NCBI GenBank assembly: GCA_025738555.1
Contig: JAOVFP010000011.1
Coordinates: 372,001-436,000, forward strand
DNA length: 64,000 nt
Reading direction: 5' to 3'
Source: Cyathus striatus
Taxonomy: Eukaryota > Basidiomycota > Agaricomycetes > Agaricales > Nidulariaceae
A program made the position numbers and the translations under genes. Below are positions 21,140 to 30,102 of the stretch, piece after piece. The notes under the pieces were generated by a model. It saw only the letters and a list, made by a program, of their open reading frames with translations. It did not search any database and was not told the DNA's origin. The stretch's first letter is position 1. Each line of letters begins with the position of its first letter.

Positions 21140-22928
21140 ATGCCTCCCTTCTACGTCGCTGTTCCCGTTCTCCCAGAAAACCTATCTCCGGAGGAACTTA
21201 AGGAAAAACTTTGGGAGAGTTACCAAGCACGTCTTCGTGATCAGACTCCAGCGACAGCGTTGGGACAAAGCGAGGGAATTACTGAGACGATTGGAAAGGA
21301 ACAGGGGGAGAAAACTGAGGACGAGAGCGACGACGAGGATGATGAGAAGGAGGAAAGTGACGAGGTCATGGTGAAGAAGGAGTATGGTGGTGAGGAAGAG
21401 TTGGAGGGTTCTGATGAGGAGGGGGAAGAGGATGAAGATGACGACGATGGAGAAAGTACCCGTAGCAAGAGCAACAACGCCGATGATCCCGACGATCTGC
21501 CCATCCTGCCTAACGAAGAGGATAACGCCGGACAGGATATGGATGTGGAGGGAACTTTGGCTGAGAGCCAAACGTTGAGGACTCAAGACATGGATGTCGA
21601 CCCTCCAGCTCAGGAGGAAACGGGCGAGAGTATTTTGGACCGGGTGCGCAATATTTATCTCCAGCGCACAAGGGAAGCTCCTGAGACTACAGCCCAGCGC
21701 GATGCTCACTTTGCCCAAGCGAGGGCAGAGTATGAGGGTGTAGTCACAAGGTTTGGAGTCGAACGTTTTCGCCAGCAGGATCTAGCAGTAGCCTTACAAC
21801 TTCACAGAGAACAGGACGAGGCCATCTTTAGTATCCCGGTGAAGCCATCGCGTCCGGTGTTGGCTGTGGTTCATGACGCGGCGGTGGTGATGGGAGTCTC
21901 GGAGGTAAGTAGGGTTCTGCCGGAGCAAAACTCAAAAATAACTTCTACTCAAAAGGTAGGAGATCACTTTCACCATTTTGGCCGGGCTGTTCAACGTTTG
22001 AACCAGGACATCGAGGAGCGTAGTCGTACTGATACGCCTGTGATCGAGATGGGAGAGGCAGAGGGTGGAGGCGAACCGGAACAAACGAACGTCGAACCGG
22101 AAGAAGTGGCAAGTAACCAGTCTTCGCCTGCCAGGCCGCCTCTCAAGCGTCCACGTACCGGAACTGGCCCCAAAAGGGCTAGTAGGCCTCGAGTCAGTGG
22201 TCGAGCACGTGGTCGTGGCCGAGCTGCCACTCGAAGTTCAAGGGCGACCAGCAAGGCCACTATTGAAGATTCTGACGAAGAGGCAGACGGGGAAAATGTT
22301 AGAAATGACGATAACGCCGAACACGAAGATGATGGTGAAGCGTCGAAGGGGAATACAGTCGGGGAAGATGAGTCTGAGCCGGAGCAAGTAAGAGGCAAGG
22401 GTAAGGCGAAGGGAAAAGGTAAAGGCAATGAAAAGCCTAGGATACCGCCTTGTTATCTTGAGCCGGTGGATCGATGCCCAGAGTGCGAGAAGAGGGGCTT
22501 ATCGCCTTGTATAGTCAACGTCAAGTAAGTCTCTTTTTGTTTTACCTAACTCCAGAACTAATGGTCTTCATAGCGGCAAAATCACCAAGGGAGTCCGGGC
22601 CTGCGATTATTGCAGGGTACACAAGGCCAAGTGCTTTGAAGAGCCTCTTACCCGTGGCCGTGTATGGCCAGTAGAGGAAGGACCCAATGGCTCTGGGAGC
22701 TCGTCTGGGGGATCTTTTCCTCCTGACGCTCTTGAAGCCATCCGGAACTTGGTGGAAACGAACAAGGTCAACTCGGAGTTAGTGAGAGAGAATTCGGCGT
22801 TGATGAGGCAAGCCATGGGTGTATGGGAATCGATTGCAGAGAGGTTGGGAACATTGCTGAGTGCAATGCCTGGGGCTGATACTTCGGTGGAGATTGATGA
22901 ATCCGGAAGTGAAGAAGAGGAAGAGTGA
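21140..22928 (+). CDS. Antisense accessory gene of the chromovirus: Zn-cluster-like nuclear protein
   Basis: Two exons, 21140-22524 and 22574-22928, split by a 49-nt GTAAGT...CATAG intron, encode about 579 residues with no stop. In order: an N-terminal segment (FYVAVPVLPENLSPEEL), a long acidic region (~55-150), a helical middle, an Arg/Gly-rich basic segment (KRPRTGTGPKRASRPR), more acidic residues, and a Gly/Lys tract. Then six cysteines are spaced C-X2-C-X7-C-X14-C-X2-C-X6-C (CPEC, SPC, ACDYC, KAKC), close to the fungal Zn2Cys6 DNA-binding cluster. A coiled-coil-like helix (VNSELVRENSALMRQAMG) and a Glu-rich tail follow. The intron splits the zinc motif, so splicing is needed to make it. 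It is transcribed against gag-pol and converges with the pol end 125 bp away. A role in regulating the element or host silencing is inference. A captured host gene is also possible. Confidence 0.8.
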
Positions 22929-23053
22929 GCCGGGAGAAATGTAGCTACCGCGGGGAAAAAATGTATTTTTGTATTTATTGAACTTTGAATTGTTTTTTGG
23001 CGTATAAGTTTTCTAAGAGAAGCGGATGAAAATGAGTTAAAGCGGAACAAAAT

Positions 23054-26000
23054 CTATGGTGTGTCTGGGTTGGGCTTATCAGGGTATTTAGAATGGAACT
23101 CCTCGATAAGTTCAACAGCGTGCTCTAGCTCTGTGGCAGCTAACCAAGTTAACTCTTCATCGGTGCCTTCATATCCAGACCAGCGGACCAGATAACGAAG
23201 TTTACATTTGCACCGACGATCTAACTTGGAGTCACAAATTTCACTGACTTCGTACTCGATGTCGCCATCAAGTTCCACTGGAGGCGGCGGAGATATTTCT
23301 CGTTCAGGGAAAGGATTTTCTGTGGCTGGCTCAAGCATAGAGACGTGGAAGACAGGATGTACTGAACGAAAGTTCGTGGGGAGGCGTAAGGTACGAGAGT
23401 GGGATCCAGTCTCGGCAATAATCTCGTATAGACCATAATACTTCTCAGCAAACTTTTTTGCGGGACGAGTAGTTTTAAAGAACTTAGCGCGGACAAAAGC
23501 CTTTGTTCCAACCTTGAACTCCGGAGCTGGCAACCGACGGTTGTCTGCTCCAACTTGATAACGCTTTTGAGCAAGTGCTATTTCAGTTTTGAGGAGCTCG
23601 TGAAGTTCTTGGAGGTCAATGGCAAATTCCCGTGCTTTAGCTGCAGTAACGTCTCGTTCCGGATGAACTGTTATTGCTGGATGATAACCCTTGTTGGCGA
23701 AGAAGGGGGTTGTATTAGTGATCGAGCTCGGTGTATTATTATACGTGAACTCAGCGAGAGGGAGTAGAACGGCCCAATTATCTTGCTGATAATTGCAGTA
23801 TATTCGAACATACTGTTCTAATACTTGGTTGATCCGTTCTGTTTGTCCATCGCCCTCTGGGTGGTAACCAGAGGTAAAGTGTAACTTCATGTCAAGCACT
23901 TTGCCTAATGAACGAAAGAAGTGAGAGATGAATTCTGAGCCTCTGTCAGAAGTAACATGTCCTGGAACACCATGTTTAGAAAAAACGTGCAAGACAAAGA
24001 GTTGAGCGAGTTGAGCGGAGGTGATGGTGTTATAACAGGGAATGAATATTGCCTGCTTGCTGAAACGATCTACAACGACCAGTACGGAGTTATACTCTTC
24101 TGAACCGGATTTAGGCAGCGTCTCGATGAAATCCATGGATATTGAACTCCAAGGGCGAGCCGGAATTGGAAGTTGTTTCAATGTGCCATAGGGTCGATGT
24201 CTTTGGGGTTTAGATCGCATGCAAGTTGTACAGGACTTACAATAATCCTTGATATAAGTACGTAGTCCAGGCCAAGTATATTCACGCCTAATGATGGACA
24301 GGGTCTTGTTTTGACCGGGGTGTCCAGCGAGGATGTGATCGTGCTTGTACTGAAGAACGCGAAGGCGAAGGGAATTGTCATTGGGAACATAGATACGTTC
24401 GTCGAGACGGAGTAATTTGTCCGTTCCGACTGACCAACGACCAGTGGGATCTCGGAGATGAATAGCAGCAATGGTGTCAGTAGGTTGAGCGATCAAGATA
24501 TCATGATGAAGTTGCTCAACGTCCATAACCATGCTAGCTCCGAGGATGGGTAGAAAGAGAATAGTAGCTCGCAATGAAGTAGTAAGTTGTTCTTGAGTGA
24601 AAACTGGCCTAAAGTTATGCGGATTGACTTTGGCATAGTCGTTATCCCCCTCTTTAGGATAGACGTCCCAGCGTCTAGTTAATGCGTCTGGTTTAGCTCC
24701 GAGTTTCCCCGGACGAAAACGAATAACTAAATTGAATTGAGAAAGAGACTCTGACCAACGAGCTTGACGGCAAGTAAGAATTTTGGTGGTAGAAAAGTAT
24801 TCGAGGTTCTTGTGATCTGTGACCACGTCGATTGGAATACCTGAACCCTCCAAGTAATGCCGCCATACTTTAAAAGCTTCGAAGATAGCTAGGAGTTCTT
24901 TGTCATGGGTGTCGTAATTTAACTCCGGGGCAGTGAAGGTCCTGGAGTGGAATGCTATAGGGTGGATATCGCCATCGTCAGCGATGATAGAGAGAATAGC
25001 TCCTAGTGCATAGTCTGAAGCATCGGTCTCTACTATAATCTGCGCATCTGGCACCCAGTGTGTAAGCACTGGAGCAGTACTGAAAGCATCTTTCAGATGT
25101 TTGAACGCCGCACGGCATGCGGGGGTAAAATCCCACTTCAAACCCTTTCGGGTAAGACGTGTTAACGAAACGACAATATCCGAATAATCCCGGATGAAAC
25201 GTCGATAGAAATTGGCGAAGCCAAGGAAAGACTGAACGTCTTTCACTTTTCTAGGCTCAGGCCAATCCTGAATCGTTTGGACTTTGTCCTTAGACATTGT
25301 GAGGCCGTACGGAGAAAGAACGTAACCGAGGTACTCAACAGATTCTGTGTGGAATTCACACTTATCCGCCCGGGCATAAAGACCATGCTTTCGTAATCGA
25401 CGCAAGACTTCTTTAACGTGTCGACGGTGTTCCTCGATGTTATTTGAGTAGATAAGGATGTCATCGAGGTAAACTATTACGCACACGTCAAGTAAATCTT
25501 TGAAGATATCGTTCATAAAACGTTGAAAAGCTGCCGGCGCGTTGGTAAGTCCAAATGGCATTACTAGCCATTCAAAAGAGCCATAACGAGTGCGAAAGGC
25601 AGTCTTCCATTCATCTCCGTCAGTAATACGGACAAGATGGTAAGCGTGGCGAAGGTCGATTTTAGAATAAATTCGAGCCTTGCGAGGGCTATCAAGGAGG
25701 TCGGCAATGAGAGGGAGAGGGTACCTGTCCTTCTTGGAGATGGCATTAAGTCCACGAAAATCGACACAAAGCCGAAGTGAACCATCCTTCTTCCGGACGA
25801 AAAGCACTGGTGCCCCGTGCGGAGAACGTGAAGGACGTATAAAGCCAATGCGAAGATGTTCGTCTATGAACTGTCGCAGTGATCCAAGCTCGGATTGAGA
25901 AAGAGAGTACACCGTACCAACTGGAGGGGCAGTGCCCTCATCCAGGTTGATTTTGAGATCGTAAGGACAGTGTGGAGCAAGTGTATCTGCTCGGGTTTTG

Positions 26001-26896
26001 CTGAAGACGTCAGCAAACTCGTGGTATTCCGAGGGAACATTAGAAAGGTCAATGGTCTCTGTGGTCATAGCAGCAGCAGCAGACGCAGAGACTACAGCAC
26101 CGAGATGTATCCTGAAGGTTTGAGACCCTTCAAGTTTGCTAGCTCTAAGAAACGCGGCAGCGTTGATCATAGAGATGCTCGGAGGTGGAAGTGAATCCGA
26201 CGGAGGAAATGATGGCTCATCTGGTGAAGTATGTGGCAACGAAGGAATATCCTTCGGAACAGGGGTCGATGGGAGCGGAGTAGATTCTTCTGTAGCAGTG
26301 GTTTGGAAGCGAAGTATGCGTCTCTGTACCCAGTCAATCAACGGATTGTATTGGGTGAGCCAGTTAAATCCTAGAACCACGGAGCAAGAAGAATCAAGCG
26401 GAGTCACATATAGTGCAAGGGAAATACATTCACCAGATGGAAACGTTACAGGTAAATTTATACACTCTGTAAGCATAGAATTTGTGGTGCCGTCAAACAG
26501 TCGTAATGCTATCGGGGTTATTGGAGTGGTAGGTAGGTGATTTGTCCGAACGAAAAACGAATCAATGAAACAATGAGTAGAACCGGAGTCAATGAGGGCA
26601 GCATAGGTAAGAATAGTGTTCGGTGTTACATGAGATGGAGAGGTGAGCGGTATATGTACAGCCTGGGGATCAGAAAGAGCAGACGCGTTAAGTCTTACCT
26701 CCATATGAGCACAAGGGAGAGGAACGCGGCCCTCGACTTGTGCGGAGTTACAAGGACCGCGCTCTATTTTTTTGAACTCCCTTTCTTGGGGCTCAACGAG
26801 GCAGACGCCTCGGGGGAAATAGCAGCGGCACGGGCTCTTGCAGCTGTGGAGGTAGCCTTGCGGCAATCCTTGGCCATGTGGCCAGGCCTGGCACAA
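23054..26896 (-). CDS. pol: Pol polyprotein: protease, RT, RNase H, integrase, chromodomain
   Basis: One uninterrupted 1280-codon frame. The true start of translation is the -1 shift near 26770, so the first ~43 codons are overlap. Protease has DSG at residues ~103-105; RT has YLDD at ~476-479; RNase H starts at VETDASDYALG (~620). Integrase has the HHCC zinc module (HDHILAGHPGQN...CKSCTTC, ~850-885) and DDE residues in SMDFIETLP, TSDRGSEF and the helix GQTERINQVLEQY. The C-terminus (~1213-1271) is a chromodomain (YEVSEICDSK, LRYLVRWSGYEGTDEELTW), which in this clade targets integration to chromatin carrying methylated histone tails. All catalytic residues are visible, so the protein should be functional. 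It ends 125 bp from the convergent accessory gene. Confidence 0.95.
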   Translation of the reverse strand: MCQAWPHGQGLPQGYLHSCKSPCRCYFPRGVCLVEPQEREFKKIERGPCNSAQVEGRVPLPCAHMEVRLNASALSDPQAVHIPLTSPSHVTPNTILTYAALIDSGSTHCFIDSFFVRTNHLPTTPITPIALRLFDGTTNSMLTECINLPVTFPSGECISLALYVTPLDSSCSVVLGFNWLTQYNPLIDWVQRRILRFQTTATEESTPLPSTPVPKDIPSLPHTSPDEPSFPPSDSLPPPSISMINAAAFLRASKLEGSQTFRIHLGAVVSASAAAAMTTETIDLSNVPSEYHEFADVFSKTRADTLAPHCPYDLKINLDEGTAPPVGTVYSLSQSELGSLRQFIDEHLRIGFIRPSRSPHGAPVLFVRKKDGSLRLCVDFRGLNAISKKDRYPLPLIADLLDSPRKARIYSKIDLRHAYHLVRITDGDEWKTAFRTRYGSFEWLVMPFGLTNAPAAFQRFMNDIFKDLLDVCVIVYLDDILIYSNNIEEHRRHVKEVLRRLRKHGLYARADKCEFHTESVEYLGYVLSPYGLTMSKDKVQTIQDWPEPRKVKDVQSFLGFANFYRRFIRDYSDIVVSLTRLTRKGLKWDFTPACRAAFKHLKDAFSTAPVLTHWVPDAQIIVETDASDYALGAILSIIADDGDIHPIAFHSRTFTAPELNYDTHDKELLAIFEAFKVWRHYLEGSGIPIDVVTDHKNLEYFSTTKILTCRQARWSESLSQFNLVIRFRPGKLGAKPDALTRRWDVYPKEGDNDYAKVNPHNFRPVFTQEQLTTSLRATILFLPILGASMVMDVEQLHHDILIAQPTDTIAAIHLRDPTGRWSVGTDKLLRLDERIYVPNDNSLRLRVLQYKHDHILAGHPGQNKTLSIIRREYTWPGLRTYIKDYCKSCTTCMRSKPQRHRPYGTLKQLPIPARPWSSISMDFIETLPKSGSEEYNSVLVVVDRFSKQAIFIPCYNTITSAQLAQLFVLHVFSKHGVPGHVTSDRGSEFISHFFRSLGKVLDMKLHFTSGYHPEGDGQTERINQVLEQYVRIYCNYQQDNWAVLLPLAEFTYNNTPSSITNTTPFFANKGYHPAITVHPERDVTAAKAREFAIDLQELHELLKTEIALAQKRYQVGADNRRLPAPEFKVGTKAFVRAKFFKTTRPAKKFAEKYYGLYEIIAETGSHSRTLRLPTNFRSVHPVFHVSMLEPATENPFPEREISPPPPVELDGDIEYEVSEICDSKLDRRCKCKLRYLVRWSGYEGTDEELTWLAATELEHAVELIEEFHSKYPDKPNPDTP

Positions 26897-28452
26897 AACA
26901 AGCAGAGCTTGTTATCCAAGCGACGCTTGCGTTCCTCTGGGAGTAACTTGCCATCAGGCCCAAGCTTACCAGTTAGGTCAGGAGCCTGAGAGGCAGGAGG
27001 CCTAGGTTGGCTCCTGTTGGGTCTGTGGGGCGAAGAACCAGAGGAAGTGCTGGGAGGGTTTATCCGAGCAGTACTAGAGGTTGAGGCCGCCGGCCTAGAG
27101 GGAAACGTTCCCCGGCGCTGATTACTAGCAGCCGGAGGAAAGGTCCTCGTAGGCGGAGCAGGAAGCTTATGGCGCCTTTCCTCAATGGAACGCTCAGTGT
27201 AGCGCTCCCAGTGACGCTGATCGAAACCTTGGGCCAAAGCCTTCATGGGTTGAAGGGATTCGGGTCGAGGGATTTCCCTACCCGAGATCTTGTCCTTAAT
27301 GCGTGGACAGAGACCGTAGTAGTATTGCGAGGTGAGGGAAGGATCGTCCCAGTTCAACAAGGTAGCGTACTTGTTGAAATCGATTTCGTCGTGCGAAGTG
27401 ATGCGATGGTGGTTTTCCATCTTCAATGCACGAATCTCTAATTCAGCTTCTACGCGCGGGTTAGTTTGACCGAAATGAGTCCGGAGCAAACTAACGAAAA
27501 AGAGCCAATCGTCCATCCAGCGCTCATAAACGTCCTCGTCGAGGTGCGTACTAAACAACGCCCCTGCAGCTCCCCTGAGGAAAGTCAAAGTATAATCGAC
27601 TTTTGCCTGGTCACTGTTGTAGAGATGGGGGTTGTTTCTAAAATTCAAGCGGCACTGAGTCAAGAAAGCATCTAGCTTGTCGGTGCTAGAGCCATCAAAA
27701 ATATCAGGCGCGTGAACTTTCTTGTCGCGTGGTGAAGGAGGGGGAGGTGGTCGTTCCATGATGCGCTCTGCAATGGTAGTGAGAGCGCCGACCACATCCT
27801 CTCCATCATAACGGCGTCGACGAGAGTGGCGTGAGGATGCGCGAGATGAGCCATGAGATGAGGGAACAGAACCTCCATTTGGGCCAGGTCCTCCAGGAGA
27901 AATTCCTCCAGGGCCTGCAGGATCATTGTGATCCGAGGGAGGTACTTCATCCTCGACATCGCCAAACTGGGAATCATTATCAGAGGGCTCATGATTGGAG
28001 CCGTCATCAGAAGGTTCATAACCATTGCCCCCGTTGCCATTATCTCCTGGTGGTGGTGGCGGCGGAGCGCTCCCAGCACCTGAAGGTATAGGTGCTTTAG
28101 GGGGTGCTAGAACCGGAGTTGTAGCTCGCGGGTCGGAGTCAATGGTGGCATGTGGGACGAGCGTCGGGTCAAAAGGAAATACTAATGGCATAGGTCGGGC
28201 AGTGCTGACGTACTCGAATGCTGGTTGCAGCACACGTTGAGCACGTCCGGCCGAGATGGGAATTCTTGAGACCAATGCACTGGCCGATTCCGGAACAGGA
28301 GAACGAGAGACAGAAAGAGGCCTAGGGACGGCTGGAGTACTAGTGGCAGTAGCAGATTGCTGTGAAGCCAAACGGTTACTGCGTCGGGCTTGCTGTGGAA
28401 CAGTCCGCTGCTGGTGACTGCGTTGGTGTGCAGTTTCAGTACGTGTAGCCAT
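26764..28452 (-). CDS. gag: Gag of the chromovirus
   Basis: A 562-codon frame starting 53 bp inside the 5' LTR. The N-terminus is Pro/Ser/Gly-rich and low in complexity. A capsid-like core follows (DIFDGSSTDKLDAFLTQC, ALFSTHLDEDVYERWMDDW), then a basic linker and one CCHC zinc knuckle (CLFCARPGHMAKDC) near the C-terminus. It ends with SSKK and TAG. It assembles the cytoplasmic particle and packages RNA. The stop lies directly after a seven-A slippery run through which pol is reached. No stop or frameshift breaks it. Confidence 0.93.
   Translation of the reverse strand: MATRTETAHQRSHQQRTVPQQARRSNRLASQQSATATSTPAVPRPLSVSRSPVPESASALVSRIPISAGRAQRVLQPAFEYVSTARPMPLVFPFDPTLVPHATIDSDPRATTPVLAPPKAPIPSGAGSAPPPPPPGDNGNGGNGYEPSDDGSNHEPSDNDSQFGDVEDEVPPSDHNDPAGPGGISPGGPGPNGGSVPSSHGSSRASSRHSRRRRYDGEDVVGALTTIAERIMERPPPPPSPRDKKVHAPDIFDGSSTDKLDAFLTQCRLNFRNNPHLYNSDQAKVDYTLTFLRGAAGALFSTHLDEDVYERWMDDWLFFVSLLRTHFGQTNPRVEAELEIRALKMENHHRITSHDEIDFNKYATLLNWDDPSLTSQYYYGLCPRIKDKISGREIPRPESLQPMKALAQGFDQRHWERYTERSIEERRHKLPAPPTRTFPPAASNQRRGTFPSRPAASTSSTARINPPSTSSGSSPHRPNRSQPRPPASQAPDLTGKLGPDGKLLPEERKRRLDNKLCLFCARPGHMAKDCRKATSTAARARAAAISPEASASLSPKKGSSKK
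26767..26773 (-). promoter_or_regulatory. Programmed -1 frameshift site A AAA AAA
   Basis: In gag phase the minus strand reads TCA AAA AAA TAG, a canonical X XXY YYZ heptamer ending at the stop. A -1 slip continues as AAA ATA GAG CGC, the frame of pol. Seven T's on the plus strand at 26767-26773. Confidence 0.85.
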
Positions 28453-28505
28453 TGGAAGAAAACAAAAACAAGTGGAGAAGATTCAAGGAAGTGAGTTTCG
28501 AATAC

Positions 28506-29180
28506 TGTCACGTCCCGTTCCAACTACTAAGGGTTGAACCACGAAGAAGGGTCTAACGATGAGAGAGCACGTAAGTAAACGGCTCGGGGGTAATGAACGA
28601 AGTACGGGAGTAATGGAACGTTGGCTTCAACTTATATGTTGCGCCCCTTGAACTTCTCGTTCCGTATTTAGAAGAAGGCGGAGCTGATGCTGATAACTCG
28701 GAGTTGGAACAAGTCCCAAGCGAAGGAAAGGGTATTAACGTAGTTGATTCGAAACTGTAGTCTACTTACAATATAGAGTAGTTTATATAGTATTTACTTT
28801 GTCCCGGATGCGGAGGAGTTAGTGTCTATGGGTTTGTGGCATACTGAGGGATAAGTAACTCCAGAGAATGTAGACTACAGTAGACTAGTTTCACGCCTCT
28901 AGATTACAGTCAACGTATAACGCCGATAGTTACGGTGATGACGAGGAACGGGGTAAAACTAATGGGGACGGGAGTTATAGAATGAACTAGAAAGAATGGA
29001 AGGGCATAGAACGAATAGTAGTAATAAAGGGAAGGGACAAGTAAACAATGACAAGTAAACATTAAGTAAGTAAGAGTTCCTTTTATAACAAACGTATACA
29101 GTCCGGAGGAAACGTACAATCCTCGGATGAAAACATAACAGACTTGCGTCGGTCCTATGGGCTTTGTCACGGATATGACA
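28506..29180 (-). repeat. 5' LTR of the chromovirus
   Basis: 675 bp, the same sequence as the 3' LTR except for two CpG/TpG-type substitutions and one base in a G-run. The primer-binding region right after it (GTATTCGAAACTCACTTCC in element orientation) does not start with TGG, so a full tRNA 3' end is not the obvious primer. A self-priming or tRNA-fragment mechanism is possible. Confidence 0.95.
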
Positions 29181-29185
29181 CTTGC
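29181..29185. repeat. Target-site duplication CTTGC (right)
   Basis: Second copy of the 5-bp duplication flanking the chromovirus. Confidence 0.95.
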
Positions 29186-30102
29186 TAGAGACGATAGCAT
29201 GGCCACTTGTCCCATATAAGTAAACATCGTGAATAATTAGAAAGTGAAATGTACATGCGAGACCTCAAATGACGATTCCACTGAAGAGTCCACGGATCAA
29301 CTTGGTAATTAATCCTTATGAGAGTGAGATCAGCTATTGTTGCAAACGGGGAGCAACACTCACAGCTCGTGCGTTTCAAGCACTGAAAAGAGAATCTGTT
29401 TTCCATCGTCATGGAAGGAGACGCTACGGATGATGTGGTTATGAGATGGCGTCCTTGCGTACTCTTCAAGGTCGCCTATAATTTTCGTAAGTGTCAAGAA
29501 ATAAAGGTATTCGAAATGTCGTACCTCCAGAGTTGACTGACCACACCACCAAACAGCCGGTTCCAATACTAGCAAGACGTTGGCCACTCTTGTCAAATGT
29601 AATCTCCTCCACGCGATGTTCATGCGCCTCCGTAACACTTTTGCAGATGAACTAAAGAAAAAATGAACAAACGAAAAAAAGAAACTAAGGGAGAGTTACC
29701 TTGGTGGTTTCATAGTGAAATACCATGATGGAGCCATCTGCAAACCCTACAGCAAACCTCGAACACATGCCTTCAAGTTCTGGCATCCAAACTGCGGCTG
29801 ATACAGGACCATGGAATACTAGGCTAATGGTCTGGAGAATTACTCCGCTAGACGTATCCCAAATGACAAATGTACCGTCTTCAGCTAGTAGTACATCATT
29901 AAGTCTATATTTATTTAAAACATAAGGAGACAATCCTACCTCCGCTTAACAACTTCGATGAATCTGGACACGATTTGAGGACGTTGATGGGCTTTTCATG
30001 GTAAAGAAGGGTATGGATCGTGGTGAACTATACATTTCATTAGTTCCGAGACGCGAAAGTTACGATTACACATACCTTTGGTAAATCAGCTTGAATCGAC
30101 AT
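29186..30102 (-). pseudogene. 5' part of WD40 gene split by the chromovirus
   Basis: Exons 30076-30102, 29940-30027, 29700-29884, 29525-29651, 29364-29475, 29264-29314 and the start of exon 7 (29205 down to 29186) splice in phase with 47-63 nt introns. They encode MSIQADLPK and then WD-type strands (FTTIHTLLYHEKPINVLK, DGTFVIWDTSSG, DGSIMVFHYETTK, RLASIGTGCLVVWSV, SVSFHDDGKQILFSV, DPWTLQWNRHL). Exon 7 is interrupted after AIVSSS and resumes at 20293. WD40 repeats form a beta-propeller for protein binding. Exon lengths of 88 and 112 nt and their phases equal those of the WD40 gene inside the Tnp2-like transposons (36767 and 57426), so this is the related host-type gene. No stop occurs in these exons; only the insertion kills it. 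Confidence 0.75.

Larger units (their letters stand above)
20294..29180 (-). mobile_element. Complete chromovirus (Ty3/gypsy with chromodomain), very young
   Basis: An 8887-bp element on the minus strand bounded by LTRs of 676 and 675 bp (TGTCA...TGACA ends) and a 5-bp target duplication. It has intact gag and gag-pol related by a -1 shift, a purine tract beside the 3' LTR, and an additional opposite-strand gene between pol and the 3' LTR. The LTRs differ by only two substitutions (both at CpG) and one base in a G-run, so insertion is recent and the source family is probably active. It disrupts an exon of a WD40 gene. Confidence 0.95.

Noticed and set aside
21182..22428. Minus-strand frames of 87-178 codons across the antisense accessory gene
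   Set aside because: Mirror images of the acidic and basic low-complexity regions; the plus-strand frame has the intron, the cysteine motif and the coiled coil.
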